A stretch of DNA of 59,776 nt, taken from CAYWMD01 sp964458575 (GTDB lineage: Bacteria > Verrucomicrobiota > Verrucomicrobiia > Limisphaerales > JADLHS01). Below are positions 53,014 to 59,776 of the stretch, one piece after another. The stretch covers positions 1 through 59,776 of the forward strand of contig CAYWMD010000040.1 of assembly GCA_964458575.1 (NCBI GenBank), read 5' to 3'. Numbering within the stretch: position 1 is the stretch's first letter; every line of letters starts with the position of its first letter. The notes under the pieces were generated by a model. That model saw only the letters and a program-made list of their open reading frames with translations. It was not told the origin of the DNA and did not search any database. A program made the translations under genes and the position numbers.

Positions 53014-55338
53014 TTACTCGTAAATCTCGTAAAGCGTCCCATCCAATTCAAACTGGACGTTTTGGCCAAGCGCCAGCCACGGGAGTGCCTTCGAGTTCTT
53101 CGCGGCAAAGGCGAAGTATTCCGTCGAGTTGAACTGGATGCGCTGCAGCTTTGCGTTCTGGAATTTTTGCGCGGCGGCGTCCACCCATTGGTTGCTCGTG
53201 TTTTGGAAGAAGTTCTTCCCGGCGATGAACTGTCCGTTCTGCGAGTATTGCGCGAGTCGGACTTTTGAGTCGGGTGAAGGCGCAGCAGTGGAGGACGGCA
53301 ATGTCGTGACGCCGAGCGCGCGGTTGGCCTCGGAAAAGCTGTCGGAAGCCGCCGCTGCGGGCGCTTGCGCGGATTTCAACGCGTAGCCGGAGCGCGCGCC
53401 GGCCAAGGCCTTGTCGCCGGATTGATCCGACCGGAAGTATCGGTAATTTTCCGCCGCCTCGCGCCGGGCCATTTGGTCCTCGCCCAATCGCCCCAACGAT
53501 TGCATTGCCAGCGGCACGCCGCGACGATCTTCATCCTCGACGATCAGGTATGCCGTGTAGGGCGTGACGATGCCGTATTTGCGGGCGAGTTCCGTAACCT
53601 CATCTTTCAACTCCGCGTTCTCGCCGTGCAGACGAATTTCATCGAGCAAGTAGCCAACCCGCCGTGTGGCCCACAGGCGGGGGATGAATTCGTGCTCGTC
53701 ATCGTAACGCGGAAAGCGCACCTCGTAGGTGAACTTGCGGGTCGCACCGCTCACCGTCCCCTCAAGCACAACGGCCGAGTTGCCTTTGCCGGAAAAGCGA
53801 CCCACGAGCACGATCTGATCGCCACGGAACAAATCAGGGAGCGGCGAGGGATGGAGTTTCGTCACGCGCACATCGCCCGTGAATTTGAGCGTCGGATTCG
53901 CCAACACCGGTTCTTTGATCTTCGAGAAGAAGTTTGAAACCTTCACTTCCAGGTCTTCTTCGGGCAGCACGTATTGGCTGACGGCGCGCGTTTCCTCCGT
54001 GATTTTGTCGAGCAGATGCGTGTTCACATCCGTGCCGATGCCGAAGCAGAACACACGCGTCTGATCTTCGTTCCGGCGTTTCACATTGCTGACGATTTGA
54101 TTTTCGTCCGTCGTGCCAATGGTGGGCCGGCCGTCGGTGAGAAAAATAATTACAAAGGGACGACCGTCTTGCCGACCAGGACGTAACGCCAGCGCTTTGC
54201 TCAGGGCATTGTCAATCGCCGTGCCGCCGATGGGTTTCAACTCCTTGATGAAATCGTTCGCCTTCTCGCGGTTGCCGTCGTTCGCGCGGACGAGATTGTC
54301 GAACAGCGGCTCGACCTCAGTCGAGAAACGAATGACCTCAAAACGATCTTCATCGTTGAGATTCTCCACGCAGAATTGAAGCGCCTTTTTGGCCTGCTCC
54401 AGTTTCTTGCCCGCCATCGAACCGGACGTATCGAGCACGAACGCCACGTCCTTCGGGACAATTTTCTTTTTGTCCACGTCCATGCCCGGCGATGCCAGCA
54501 ACAGAAAATACCCATCACGGTCGCCGGTCTTGTGCGCGATGAGATTCACGCCCAATTCATCCTTCTCCGGGGCGAAGTAGAGTGCGAAGTCCGTGTCCGG
54601 CTTTGCATCGGCCGTCTCAAATCCAACCGTGGCGCTGCGCGAGCCGTGGCGTTTGATTTCAACCGAGTGGCTCGGCGAGTAAATGGACTTGAGCGGCTGT
54701 TGGCTTTCGAGTTCCACCTTGATGCTCACGCTCTTGATCGGCTTGGCAGAGAATTTTTCCGTGTTGAGCGGATAGATATAACTCACGAGGCCAGCGTCGG
54801 ATTTAAGCAGTTGCGTGTAACGCAGGGTAATCCGCTTCTTCCCGTGCGGTTCGATGGGGAAAATGCGCACCTTGAACACGTCGCGGTCGGCGTATTCGAG
54901 CAGCGCGGGGTCTTTGGCCTTGCGCACGATGTCCTCGTAAATCCGGCGCGCCTTGTCCGCGGGCAGCAACTCGGCCTCGACCTGTTTGCCGCCGATGTCC
55001 ATCGTGAACTTGTCAATCTGCGCGCCCTTGGGGACGGGAAACAGATACGTGCCTTCGAGCCGCGACGGGTTCGGATTGTAAAACTCCTGGTCCACCGACG
55101 TGGTGGCGATCTGGCCGTCAATCTTCACGTTGACGTGGTGGTAAGCGACCTCCAGCGGCGCGAAGATGTAAGGCCGCGGCGGCGGAATCGGTCGCGGTGG
55201 CCAGATGGGCGGCACAGGATGCGGTGGACGCCAATGCGCCTCGTCCACAACGATGAACCCGTCCGCGCGACACTGCGTCGCGGGCAAAACCAAACCGGAC
55301 AGAACCAGCAAAGCCGACAGAGCAAGAATCCGTTTCAT
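53014..55338 (-). CDS. Secreted VIT and von Willebrand A domain protein
   Basis: A 774-residue exported protein. Signal peptide at 1-25 (ILALSALLVLSGLVLPATQC, so a lipoprotein is possible). Proline-rich linker at 35-60 (RPPHPVPPIWPPRPIPPPRP). VIT domain about 65-200 (TTSVDQEFYNPNPSRLEGTY, then FPVPKGAQIDKFTMDIGGKQ). VWA domain about 300-480 with MIDAS DTSGSM and FLTDGRPTIGTTDEN. A C-terminal part of about 270 residues includes RKYGIVTPYTAYLIVEDED, seen in VIT-VWA proteins. Inter-alpha-trypsin-inhibitor-like architecture suggests adhesion or surface binding. ATG 55338 was chosen. A second VWA gene begins 18 bases after its stop, so the two are probably translated together. Confidence 0.9.
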   Translation of the reverse strand: MKRILALSALLVLSGLVLPATQCRADGFIVVDEAHWRPPHPVPPIWPPRPIPPPRPYIFAPLEVAYHHVNVKIDGQIATTSVDQEFYNPNPSRLEGTYLFPVPKGAQIDKFTMDIGGKQVEAELLPADKARRIYEDIVRKAKDPALLEYADRDVFKVRIFPIEPHGKKRITLRYTQLLKSDAGLVSYIYPLNTEKFSAKPIKSVSIKVELESQQPLKSIYSPSHSVEIKRHGSRSATVGFETADAKPDTDFALYFAPEKDELGVNLIAHKTGDRDGYFLLLASPGMDVDKKKIVPKDVAFVLDTSGSMAGKKLEQAKKALQFCVENLNDEDRFEVIRFSTEVEPLFDNLVRANDGNREKANDFIKELKPIGGTAIDNALSKALALRPGRQDGRPFVIIFLTDGRPTIGTTDENQIVSNVKRRNEDQTRVFCFGIGTDVNTHLLDKITEETRAVSQYVLPEEDLEVKVSNFFSKIKEPVLANPTLKFTGDVRVTKLHPSPLPDLFRGDQIVLVGRFSGKGNSAVVLEGTVSGATRKFTYEVRFPRYDDEHEFIPRLWATRRVGYLLDEIRLHGENAELKDEVTELARKYGIVTPYTAYLIVEDEDRRGVPLAMQSLGRLGEDQMARREAAENYRYFRSDQSGDKALAGARSGYALKSAQAPAAAASDSFSEANRALGVTTLPSSTAAPSPDSKVRLAQYSQNGQFIAGKNFFQNTSNQWVDAAAQKFQNAKLQRIQFNSTEYFAFAAKNSKALPWLALGQNVQFELDGTLYEIYE

Positions 55339-55420
55339 GCTCCGTTGGACGGGAGGGGCGGGAAAATGCTCCCCACTGATTTTGGGAGGGACGCGTTCCA
55401 TCCGTATCCCAGAAATCAAA

Positions 55421-56701
55421 TTACTCTGGCAGCGGCTTGCCTTTGGTTTCCGGTGCGAAGGGCAGCAGACAAAGACCGATGACGTAGATTAGCGCGATGG
55501 CACTGGCGGCGCGGCCAAATCCGCCCAGCACCGTCACCAGCCAGCCGGTGAGGAACGGGCCGGCGGATGCCAGCACGCGACCGACATTGAAGCAAAATCC
55601 CGCGCCGGTGGCGCGCAACCGGGTGGGATACAATTCCGGCAGATAAATCGGAAAGCCGCTGAAGATGCCGTTGTTGAAAAAACCCAGCAGCGGCAATAGC
55701 AACAACACGTGCTGGTAGGAACGCGGTGTGAGAAAGGTTACCGGTAACATCACCAGACTGCCGAGGCACATGAGGCCGAACACCACACGCCGTCCAAAGC
55801 GGTCCGCCAACGGACCAAAGCTCAAATAGCCCACCAGCGCACCGGCATTGAGCATCATCGTGGCGTAACTGATCCGGCTCGTGACGGCAGCGGCATCAAG
55901 TCCGTGCAATTCGGGCGACGCGCGCAACAGCGTGGGGGTCCAGTTGGTCGCGCCCCACAGACCAAACACGGCCACGAACGCGAGGCCTGAGCCGACGAGT
56001 GTCGGGCGACGCAATGCCGGCGAGAACAGTTCAGCGAGCCTCGGTTGGGTTTTGGCGGATGCCTTTACTTCGTCGCGCGCCTTGAGCCAGCGTTCCGGTT
56101 CCTTCACCCACATGCGCACGAGCAACGCCACGACCGCCGGGGCGACGCCGACGACAAAGATGGGTCGCCAGCCGTGGTCACGGAGGAGCAGGTTGATGAG
56201 CGCCGCGATAAAAAAGCCCGCAGCCCAGGCGGATTGGAGGATACCAGCGGCCTTGGCGCGTTTGTCCTCGGGCCAGACTTCCGCGACGAGCGCCGCGCCC
56301 GCCGCCCATTCGCCGCCGATGCCCAGCGCAGTGAGAAACCGGTAGATGCCGAGTTGCCACCAGGTTTGCGACAGCGCCGCCATGCCGGTGAACACGGCAT
56401 AAATCAGAATTGTACAAATGAGCACCTTGGTTCGCCCAAAGCGGTCCGCCAGCAAACCGAACAACACGCCGCCCAACGCCCAGCCAATCAGGAAAACCGA
56501 GAGGATGAATCCGCCATACTTGGCGACGGCGCCGGCCGTCGGGTCAATGCCGCCGGCAGCGAGCAAATCGTGCAGCGCCGGGTGCAAGACCAGCGCATAG
56601 ATTGTGGCGTCCATGGCGTCGAATACCCAACCCAGCCACGCGACGAAGAGCACGAGCCATTGATAGCGCGTGACGCCGTGATGCCACGAAGTCCGTTGCA
56701 C
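55421..56701 (-). CDS. Major facilitator superfamily transporter (SHS-type)
   Basis: A 426-residue 12-span carrier. The TM1 start (WLGWVFDAMDATIYALVLHP) and the A-motif GLLADRFGRTKVLICTILIY are typical of the sialate:H+ symporter and aromatic-acid branches of MFS. GIGGEWAAGAALVAEVWPED in TM4-5 supports this, and the second A-like motif GPLADRFGRRVVFGLMCLG starts the C-terminal half. Start is GTG 56701. Sialate or other organic acid transport is possible; the sialate-type genes are 35 kb away, so linkage is not shown. Downstream by 82 bases is the VIT-VWA gene, upstream by 95 bases a Tat TIM-barrel gene. Confidence 0.9.
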   Translation of the reverse strand: MQRTSWHHGVTRYQWLVLFVAWLGWVFDAMDATIYALVLHPALHDLLAAGGIDPTAGAVAKYGGFILSVFLIGWALGGVLFGLLADRFGRTKVLICTILIYAVFTGMAALSQTWWQLGIYRFLTALGIGGEWAAGAALVAEVWPEDKRAKAAGILQSAWAAGFFIAALINLLLRDHGWRPIFVVGVAPAVVALLVRMWVKEPERWLKARDEVKASAKTQPRLAELFSPALRRPTLVGSGLAFVAVFGLWGATNWTPTLLRASPELHGLDAAAVTSRISYATMMLNAGALVGYLSFGPLADRFGRRVVFGLMCLGSLVMLPVTFLTPRSYQHVLLLLPLLGFFNNGIFSGFPIYLPELYPTRLRATGAGFCFNVGRVLASAGPFLTGWLVTVLGGFGRAASAIALIYVIGLCLLPFAPETKGKPLPE

Positions 56702-56796
56702 GGGCGCAGGTTATGACGGCAGGAAAATCGATGGCAAGAAAATGGGAGGAAGAAGGCAGGATGCCTTGGCTTGCCTGCCATCAATTTTCCTGCCGG

Positions 56797-57753
56797 TTAG
56801 GCCGCGATGGCCGCGCGGATTTGCTTCAACAGCACCGGCACGGCCTGCCACGGGTCTTCGGCCGCTTCGTATTCGAGCGTGAAGTAGCCCTGGTAGTTGG
56901 CATCACGCAAGAGTTTCACCACGCGCGCGAGGTCCGCCGGCTCCTTCTTCTTTTGACCGCGTCGCACGATTTCCGATTTATACTGCACGTTGATCGCGTA
57001 GGGCGCGCACCTGGCCAGATCGGCATAGGGATCGTCCGTTTGAAAATTGCCCGTGTCGAGGTTGATCCCGACCCACGGACTCTTGACGGCGCGGATGATA
57101 TCGAGCAAATCCTGCGGTTCGGTGACGATGCCGTGGTGGTTTTCCAAACCAAGGAAGATTCCTTTGCTGCCGGCGTAAGCCCCGCACTCGTCGAGCGCAT
57201 CAACGCACCGCTGTTTCGCCGCGGAAATGTCCTTCTCCTGGGACGGACCGGCGAAGACGCGGATGTGCGGCGCGCCCAGGAGGGCGCAGTAATCCACCCA
57301 TTTCTTGACGTGGGCAATATGCGCATCGCGCTCCGGGCCATTGGGCAGGGCGAAATTGTTGCCCACGGCCGAGCCGCTGACGGCCACGCCACGGAAAAAG
57401 GCGTGTTGCCGGAGCTTCAGCAGGTAGTGGGTGTCGAAGCCTTCGGGAAAATAGTAACTCGTCAATTCCGCGCCATCGCAACCGTGGTCGGCACAGTAAT
57501 CCACGAAATCGTCCATGGAAATTCGCTTGTCCGTGGTCTTGGTCTTGGCCGTGGCCTTCTTCTTCGAGTTGGATTCGAAATATTGCCGGAAGGAGTAGGC
57601 CGCCAGCCCCAGACGCAGTTTCGACGACCCGGAACGTTTAATCGGCTCGATGGCGTGGACGACCGAACGGCCCAGAACACCGAGGCTGGCGAGGGTCAGG
57701 GCCGTCTGGCCGGCGGTTTTGAGGAAATCGCGGCGGCGGAACGAATTATTCAT
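56797..57753 (-). CDS. Tat-exported sugar phosphate isomerase/epimerase-type protein
   Basis: A 318-residue TIM-barrel protein of the xylose-isomerase-like group. A twin-arginine signal (RRRDFLKTAGQTALTLASLG) opens the protein, so it should act in the periplasm. In the barrel, CADHGCDGAELTSYYFPEG, GIFLGLENHHGIVTEPQD, GINLDTGNFQTDDP and YFTLEYEAAEDP carry the Glu, His, Asp and Glu usually bound to a metal ion. A Lys-rich insertion (SNSKKKATAKTKTTDKR) is unusual. Reaction is unknown; relatives act on keto-sugars. It could work with the MFS carrier 95 bases downstream. Confidence 0.87.
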   Translation of the reverse strand: MNNSFRRRDFLKTAGQTALTLASLGVLGRSVVHAIEPIKRSGSSKLRLGLAAYSFRQYFESNSKKKATAKTKTTDKRISMDDFVDYCADHGCDGAELTSYYFPEGFDTHYLLKLRQHAFFRGVAVSGSAVGNNFALPNGPERDAHIAHVKKWVDYCALLGAPHIRVFAGPSQEKDISAAKQRCVDALDECGAYAGSKGIFLGLENHHGIVTEPQDLLDIIRAVKSPWVGINLDTGNFQTDDPYADLARCAPYAINVQYKSEIVRRGQKKKEPADLARVVKLLRDANYQGYFTLEYEAAEDPWQAVPVLLKQIRAAIAA

Positions 57754-57889
57754 TTCGTTTGGAAACTAAGCGGCCCGCCCGCGCGGCGGAAGAAAAATCT
57801 GCCAACCGGTTGTCAGGCAAAGTACGGGCGCAAATTTGCATTGTCAGCCTCCATCGCCGGGCGTAGATTCTAGCGCAGTTGATTTGGTT

Positions 57890-58108
57890 ATGTCCGACGA
57901 CAGTAGAAACCAGCTTCCGGCCAACGATTTGTTGAAGAACTCTTCGCTCTATCGCGAGTTTCAGGCCGAGCGCGAGGAGATTCTCAAGCACAAGTGGATT
58001 GAATCCGAGAAAGCCGGGCACGACATTGGCTTCGAGCGGGCGCTGACCGACTGGATCGTCAAGCACCGCTCCAAATGGCGGAAAACCCGGCAGACGGCTG
58101 GCAGTTAA
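57890..58108 (+). CDS. Small conserved soluble protein
   Basis: A 72-residue protein without signal or membrane segment, start ATG 57890. The core LYREFQAEREEILKHKWIES then EKAGHDIGFERALTDWIVKH is a dense helical pair that I have seen as a conserved stretch in other bacterial small proteins, but I cannot give it a named function. A Lys/Arg-rich end (RSKWRKTRQT) could contact nucleic acid or lipid. It is divergent from the Tat TIM-barrel gene and stands alone before a repeat-rich gap. Confidence 0.65.
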   Translation: MSDDSRNQLPANDLLKNSSLYREFQAEREEILKHKWIESEKAGHDIGFERALTDWIVKHRSKWRKTRQTAGS

Positions 58109-58239
58109 ATATTTTTTGACCCAGTTCCTTTAAGGCGGCCCGGTGAGGTCGCGAAGGACAGCGATGAATTGCAATCTGACATCAGCGGACCTTGCGAGGT
58201 GCGGGGTTCGCATTTTTGTTTCCAGCGCAAACTCTCCGG

Positions 58240-58385
58240 CGGAATTCCGAATCAAGCTCCAAGCTCCAAGCTCCAAACTCCAGAGCAGCACCAAGCTCCA
58301 ATCCTCAAATCCTGCGCTCGAACGATCCGCTTTGAAGTTTGATATTTGGAATTTATCTGGTGCTTGGTGTTTGGAATTTGGATGT
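58240..58385. repeat. CTCCAAG-type low-complexity repeat tract
   Basis: Heptamer units (CAAGCTCCAAGCTCCAAGCT and onward) on one side and inverse units (TTTGGAATTT, TTGGTGTTTGGAATTTGGAT) on the other form a long imperfect inverted repeat. The right edge is 10 bases before the pyrR start. Similar tracts occur near 43840-43890, 44265-44300 and 49065-49110. Confidence 0.6.
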
Positions 58386-58395
58386 TTAACCTGCC

Positions 58396-58929
58396 GTGCC
58401 TGATCCCACCGTCATCCTAAACGCCACCGCCATCGCGCGCGCCTTGACGCGCATCGCCCACGAAATCGCCGAGCGCAACGAGGGCGGTGAAGAAGTCGTG
58501 CTCGTCGGCATCCAGCGTCGCGGGGTGCCGCTGGCCGCCCGCCTCAGCGCCCTCCTCGCCGGCATCTGGAATCACCCCGTGCCCACCGGCAGCCTCGATG
58601 TGGCCATGCACCGCGACGATCTCGACCACCGCGCCGCGCCGGACATCCATCCCACGGTGATTCCCTTCGACGTGACCGGGCGCACGGTGGTGCTCGTGGA
58701 CGACGTGCTGTTCAACGGGCGCACCATTCGCGCGGCGATGGATGCGTTGAACGATTTCGGCCGGCCCAAGCGGATTCAACTGGCGGTGTTGATTGACCGC
58801 GGCCATCGCGAGTTGCCGATCAAGGCGGACTTCGTTGGCAAAAACGTGCCCACGTCGCTGGAGGAAAAAGTCCGCGTGCGTGTCGGTGAGCCGGGCGCGG
58901 AAGACGAAGTGGTGGTGGAACGAAAATGA
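58396..58929 (+). CDS. pyrR: PyrR-type uracil phosphoribosyltransferase / pyrimidine regulator
   Basis: A 177-residue phosphoribosyltransferase of the PyrR family. The PRPP-binding motif VVLVDDVLFNGRTIRAAMD (about residues 98-116) is the PyrR form. EVVLVGIQRRGVPLAARLSA and LAVLIDRGHRELPIKADFVG are further family blocks. In Firmicutes PyrR binds pyr mRNA leaders with UMP and causes early termination, and it also has weak UPRTase activity; RNA binding here is inferred. Start is GTG 58396. pyrB follows on the same strand after a 157-base gap filled by nested repeats; I see no PyrR-type anti-terminator there. Confidence 0.92.
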   Translation: MPDPTVILNATAIARALTRIAHEIAERNEGGEEVVLVGIQRRGVPLAARLSALLAGIWNHPVPTGSLDVAMHRDDLDHRAAPDIHPTVIPFDVTGRTVVLVDDVLFNGRTIRAAMDALNDFGRPKRIQLAVLIDRGHRELPIKADFVGKNVPTSLEEKVRVRVGEPGAEDEVVVERK

Positions 58930-58933
58930 ACGC

Positions 58934-59077
58934 GGCCACGAAAAGGCACAAAATGCGCAGAACACCGAAATCGCTCCCTCTCCTCTGCAAAGCGGAGGAG
59001 AGGGCCGGGGTGAGAAGGGAAATTTCAGGCGACCTGCTTGAAGAAATTGTTTGCGTCTTTTGTGCCTTTTTGCGGCC
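58934..59077. repeat. Nested repeats with an R1 half copy between pyrR and pyrB
   Basis: Outer inverted arms GGCCACGAAAAGGCACAAAA (58934) and TTTTGTGCCTTTTTGCGGCC (59058-59077) enclose a degenerate R1 half: CTCCCTCTCCTCTGCAAAGC, then GGAGGAGAGGGCCGGGGTGA (58974-59013). The R1 centre and other arm are missing. This is a second case, after 46017-46170, of one element sitting inside another. Confidence 0.75.
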
Positions 59078-59086
59078 CTCCCTCTC

Positions 59087-59776
59087 ATGAGCTGGAATCG
59101 CAAACATCTCCTCGACATCGAATCGCTCACGGCGGACGAAATCCTCACCGTACTCGACACGGCCAAGGCGTTCAAAGCCGTCGGTCAACGTGCCATCAAA
59201 AAAGTCCCGGCCCTGCGCGGCAAAACCGTCGTCAACCTCTTCATCGAACCGTCCACCCGCACCCGCACCAGCTTCGAGTTGTCCGAACAGCGCCTCTCCG
59301 CCGACATCGTCAATTTCAACGCCGACGCGTCGTCCCTGAAGAAAGGGGAAACCCTCAAAGACACCGCGCGCAATCTCGAAGCGTTGAACATTGATTTCAT
59401 CGTCATCCGCCACAGCGCGGCGGGCGCGGCACAATTTTTGTCACGCGTACTCGACGCCCACGTCATCAACGCCGGCGACGGCGCGCACGAACATCCCACC
59501 CAGGCGTTGCTGGACACCTTCACCATCCGCGAGCGCAAAGGCCGCATCGAAGGACTTAACGTCACTATCCTCGGCGACATTGCGTTCAGCCGCGTGGCGC
59601 GGTCCGACGTGTGGGCGCTCACGAAACTCGGCGCGAAGGTCACGCTTTGCGGCCCGTCCACGCTCGTGCCGCGCGCCTTCGAGCAAATGGGCTGTCGCGT
59701 CACCCACAACGTGGAGGAAGCCATCCGCGACGCGGACATCATCAACCTCCTGCGCATCCAGCACGAGCGCCAGCGC
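59087..59776 (+). CDS. pyrB: Aspartate carbamoyltransferase catalytic subunit (partial)
   Basis: The first 230 codons of pyrB; the frame is open at the window end. The enzyme joins carbamoyl phosphate and aspartate in de novo pyrimidine synthesis. The carbamoyl-phosphate site NLFIEPSTRTRTSFELSEQR, the loop residues SSLKKGETLKDT, HPTQALLDTFTI and LLRIQHERQR are all present. The ATG at 59087 was chosen: it precedes SWNRKHLLDIESL, the normal N-terminus. It follows pyrR on the same strand, separated by nested repeats. Confidence 0.95.
   Translation, partial: MSWNRKHLLDIESLTADEILTVLDTAKAFKAVGQRAIKKVPALRGKTVVNLFIEPSTRTRTSFELSEQRLSADIVNFNADASSLKKGETLKDTARNLEALNIDFIVIRHSAAGAAQFLSRVLDAHVINAGDGAHEHPTQALLDTFTIRERKGRIEGLNVTILGDIAFSRVARSDVWALTKLGAKVTLCGPSTLVPRAFEQMGCRVTHNVEEAIRDADIINLLRIQHERQR

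Overview
The window looks like a chromosomal segment of a Verrucomicrobiota bacterium of the Pedosphaera/Limisphaerales type. This is inferred from gene content and repeat style, not from a marker gene. The signs are several secreted or Tat-exported sugar enzymes (sulfatase, GH29, GH20, NHL and TIM-barrel proteins with an RRDFLK-type motif), two SSS sodium symporters, a DUF5069 protein, a DUF5107 protein, and intergenic regions full of palindromic repeats. No phage, transposase, integrase or CRISPR array was seen.

Layout. At 1-27 is the 3' end of a tmRNA or tRNA-Ala. From 309 to 8314 (minus) there is a candidate locus for a sulfated deoxy-sugar glycan: lipoprotein rhamnose-mutarotase-like protein, SSS symporter, ceramidase-like secreted protein, GH29 fucosidase, and a sulfatase fused to an esterase. 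From 8454 to 14772 lie housekeeping and mixed genes: class V aminotransferase, a GspF/PilC-like protein, thioredoxin, a Pro/Ala-rich anchored protein, a truncated aldehyde dehydrogenase, DUF554 and an AGCS symporter. From 15327 to 20907 (plus) two translationally coupled gene pairs suit amino-sugar/sialate use: GH20 with DUF5107, then an N-acetylneuraminate-lyase-like protein with an AGE-family epimerase. A fatty-acid-hydroxylase-type membrane enzyme follows, then a 2283-residue hybrid histidine kinase with nine PAS domains and one GAF.

From 29385 to 34490 (minus): rnhB, a mosaic pseudogene, a NagB-like protein, a two-gene toxin-antitoxin-like module, a PIG-L deacetylase and a Gfo/Idh/MocA oxidoreductase. 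From 34749 to 45801: FKBP isomerase, NtrC-type regulator, NHL protein, DUF5069, fdhD overlapping a FdhF/YdeP-type molybdoenzyme, a TIM-barrel isomerase, small unknowns and a 3-hydroxyisobutyrate-dehydrogenase-like enzyme. From 46170 to 49127: an SSS symporter with a 54-residue accessory membrane peptide, then an SMP-30 lactonase-like protein. From 49304 to 57753: ECF sigma factor with a likely anti-sigma partner, two von Willebrand A proteins (one with a VIT domain), an MFS carrier and a Tat TIM-barrel protein. The window ends with pyrR and a partial pyrB.

The most striking signal is the repeats. At least six families of short palindromic or inverted-repeat elements occur. One ~155-bp family (called R1 here) has six full copies and one half copy. 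Elements often abut stop codons. In at least five genes they are read in frame: two inside the FdhF/YdeP gene, R1 copies between the start codon and the signal-peptide core of two secreted proteins, one supplying the start of a TIM-barrel gene whose stop lies in another element, and repeat-like DNA at the start of the SMP-30 gene. Decayed genes (a URO-D tail, an rnhB-Gfo/Idh/MocA mosaic, a truncated paralogue beside R1) lie near these elements, suggesting repeat-associated rearrangement.
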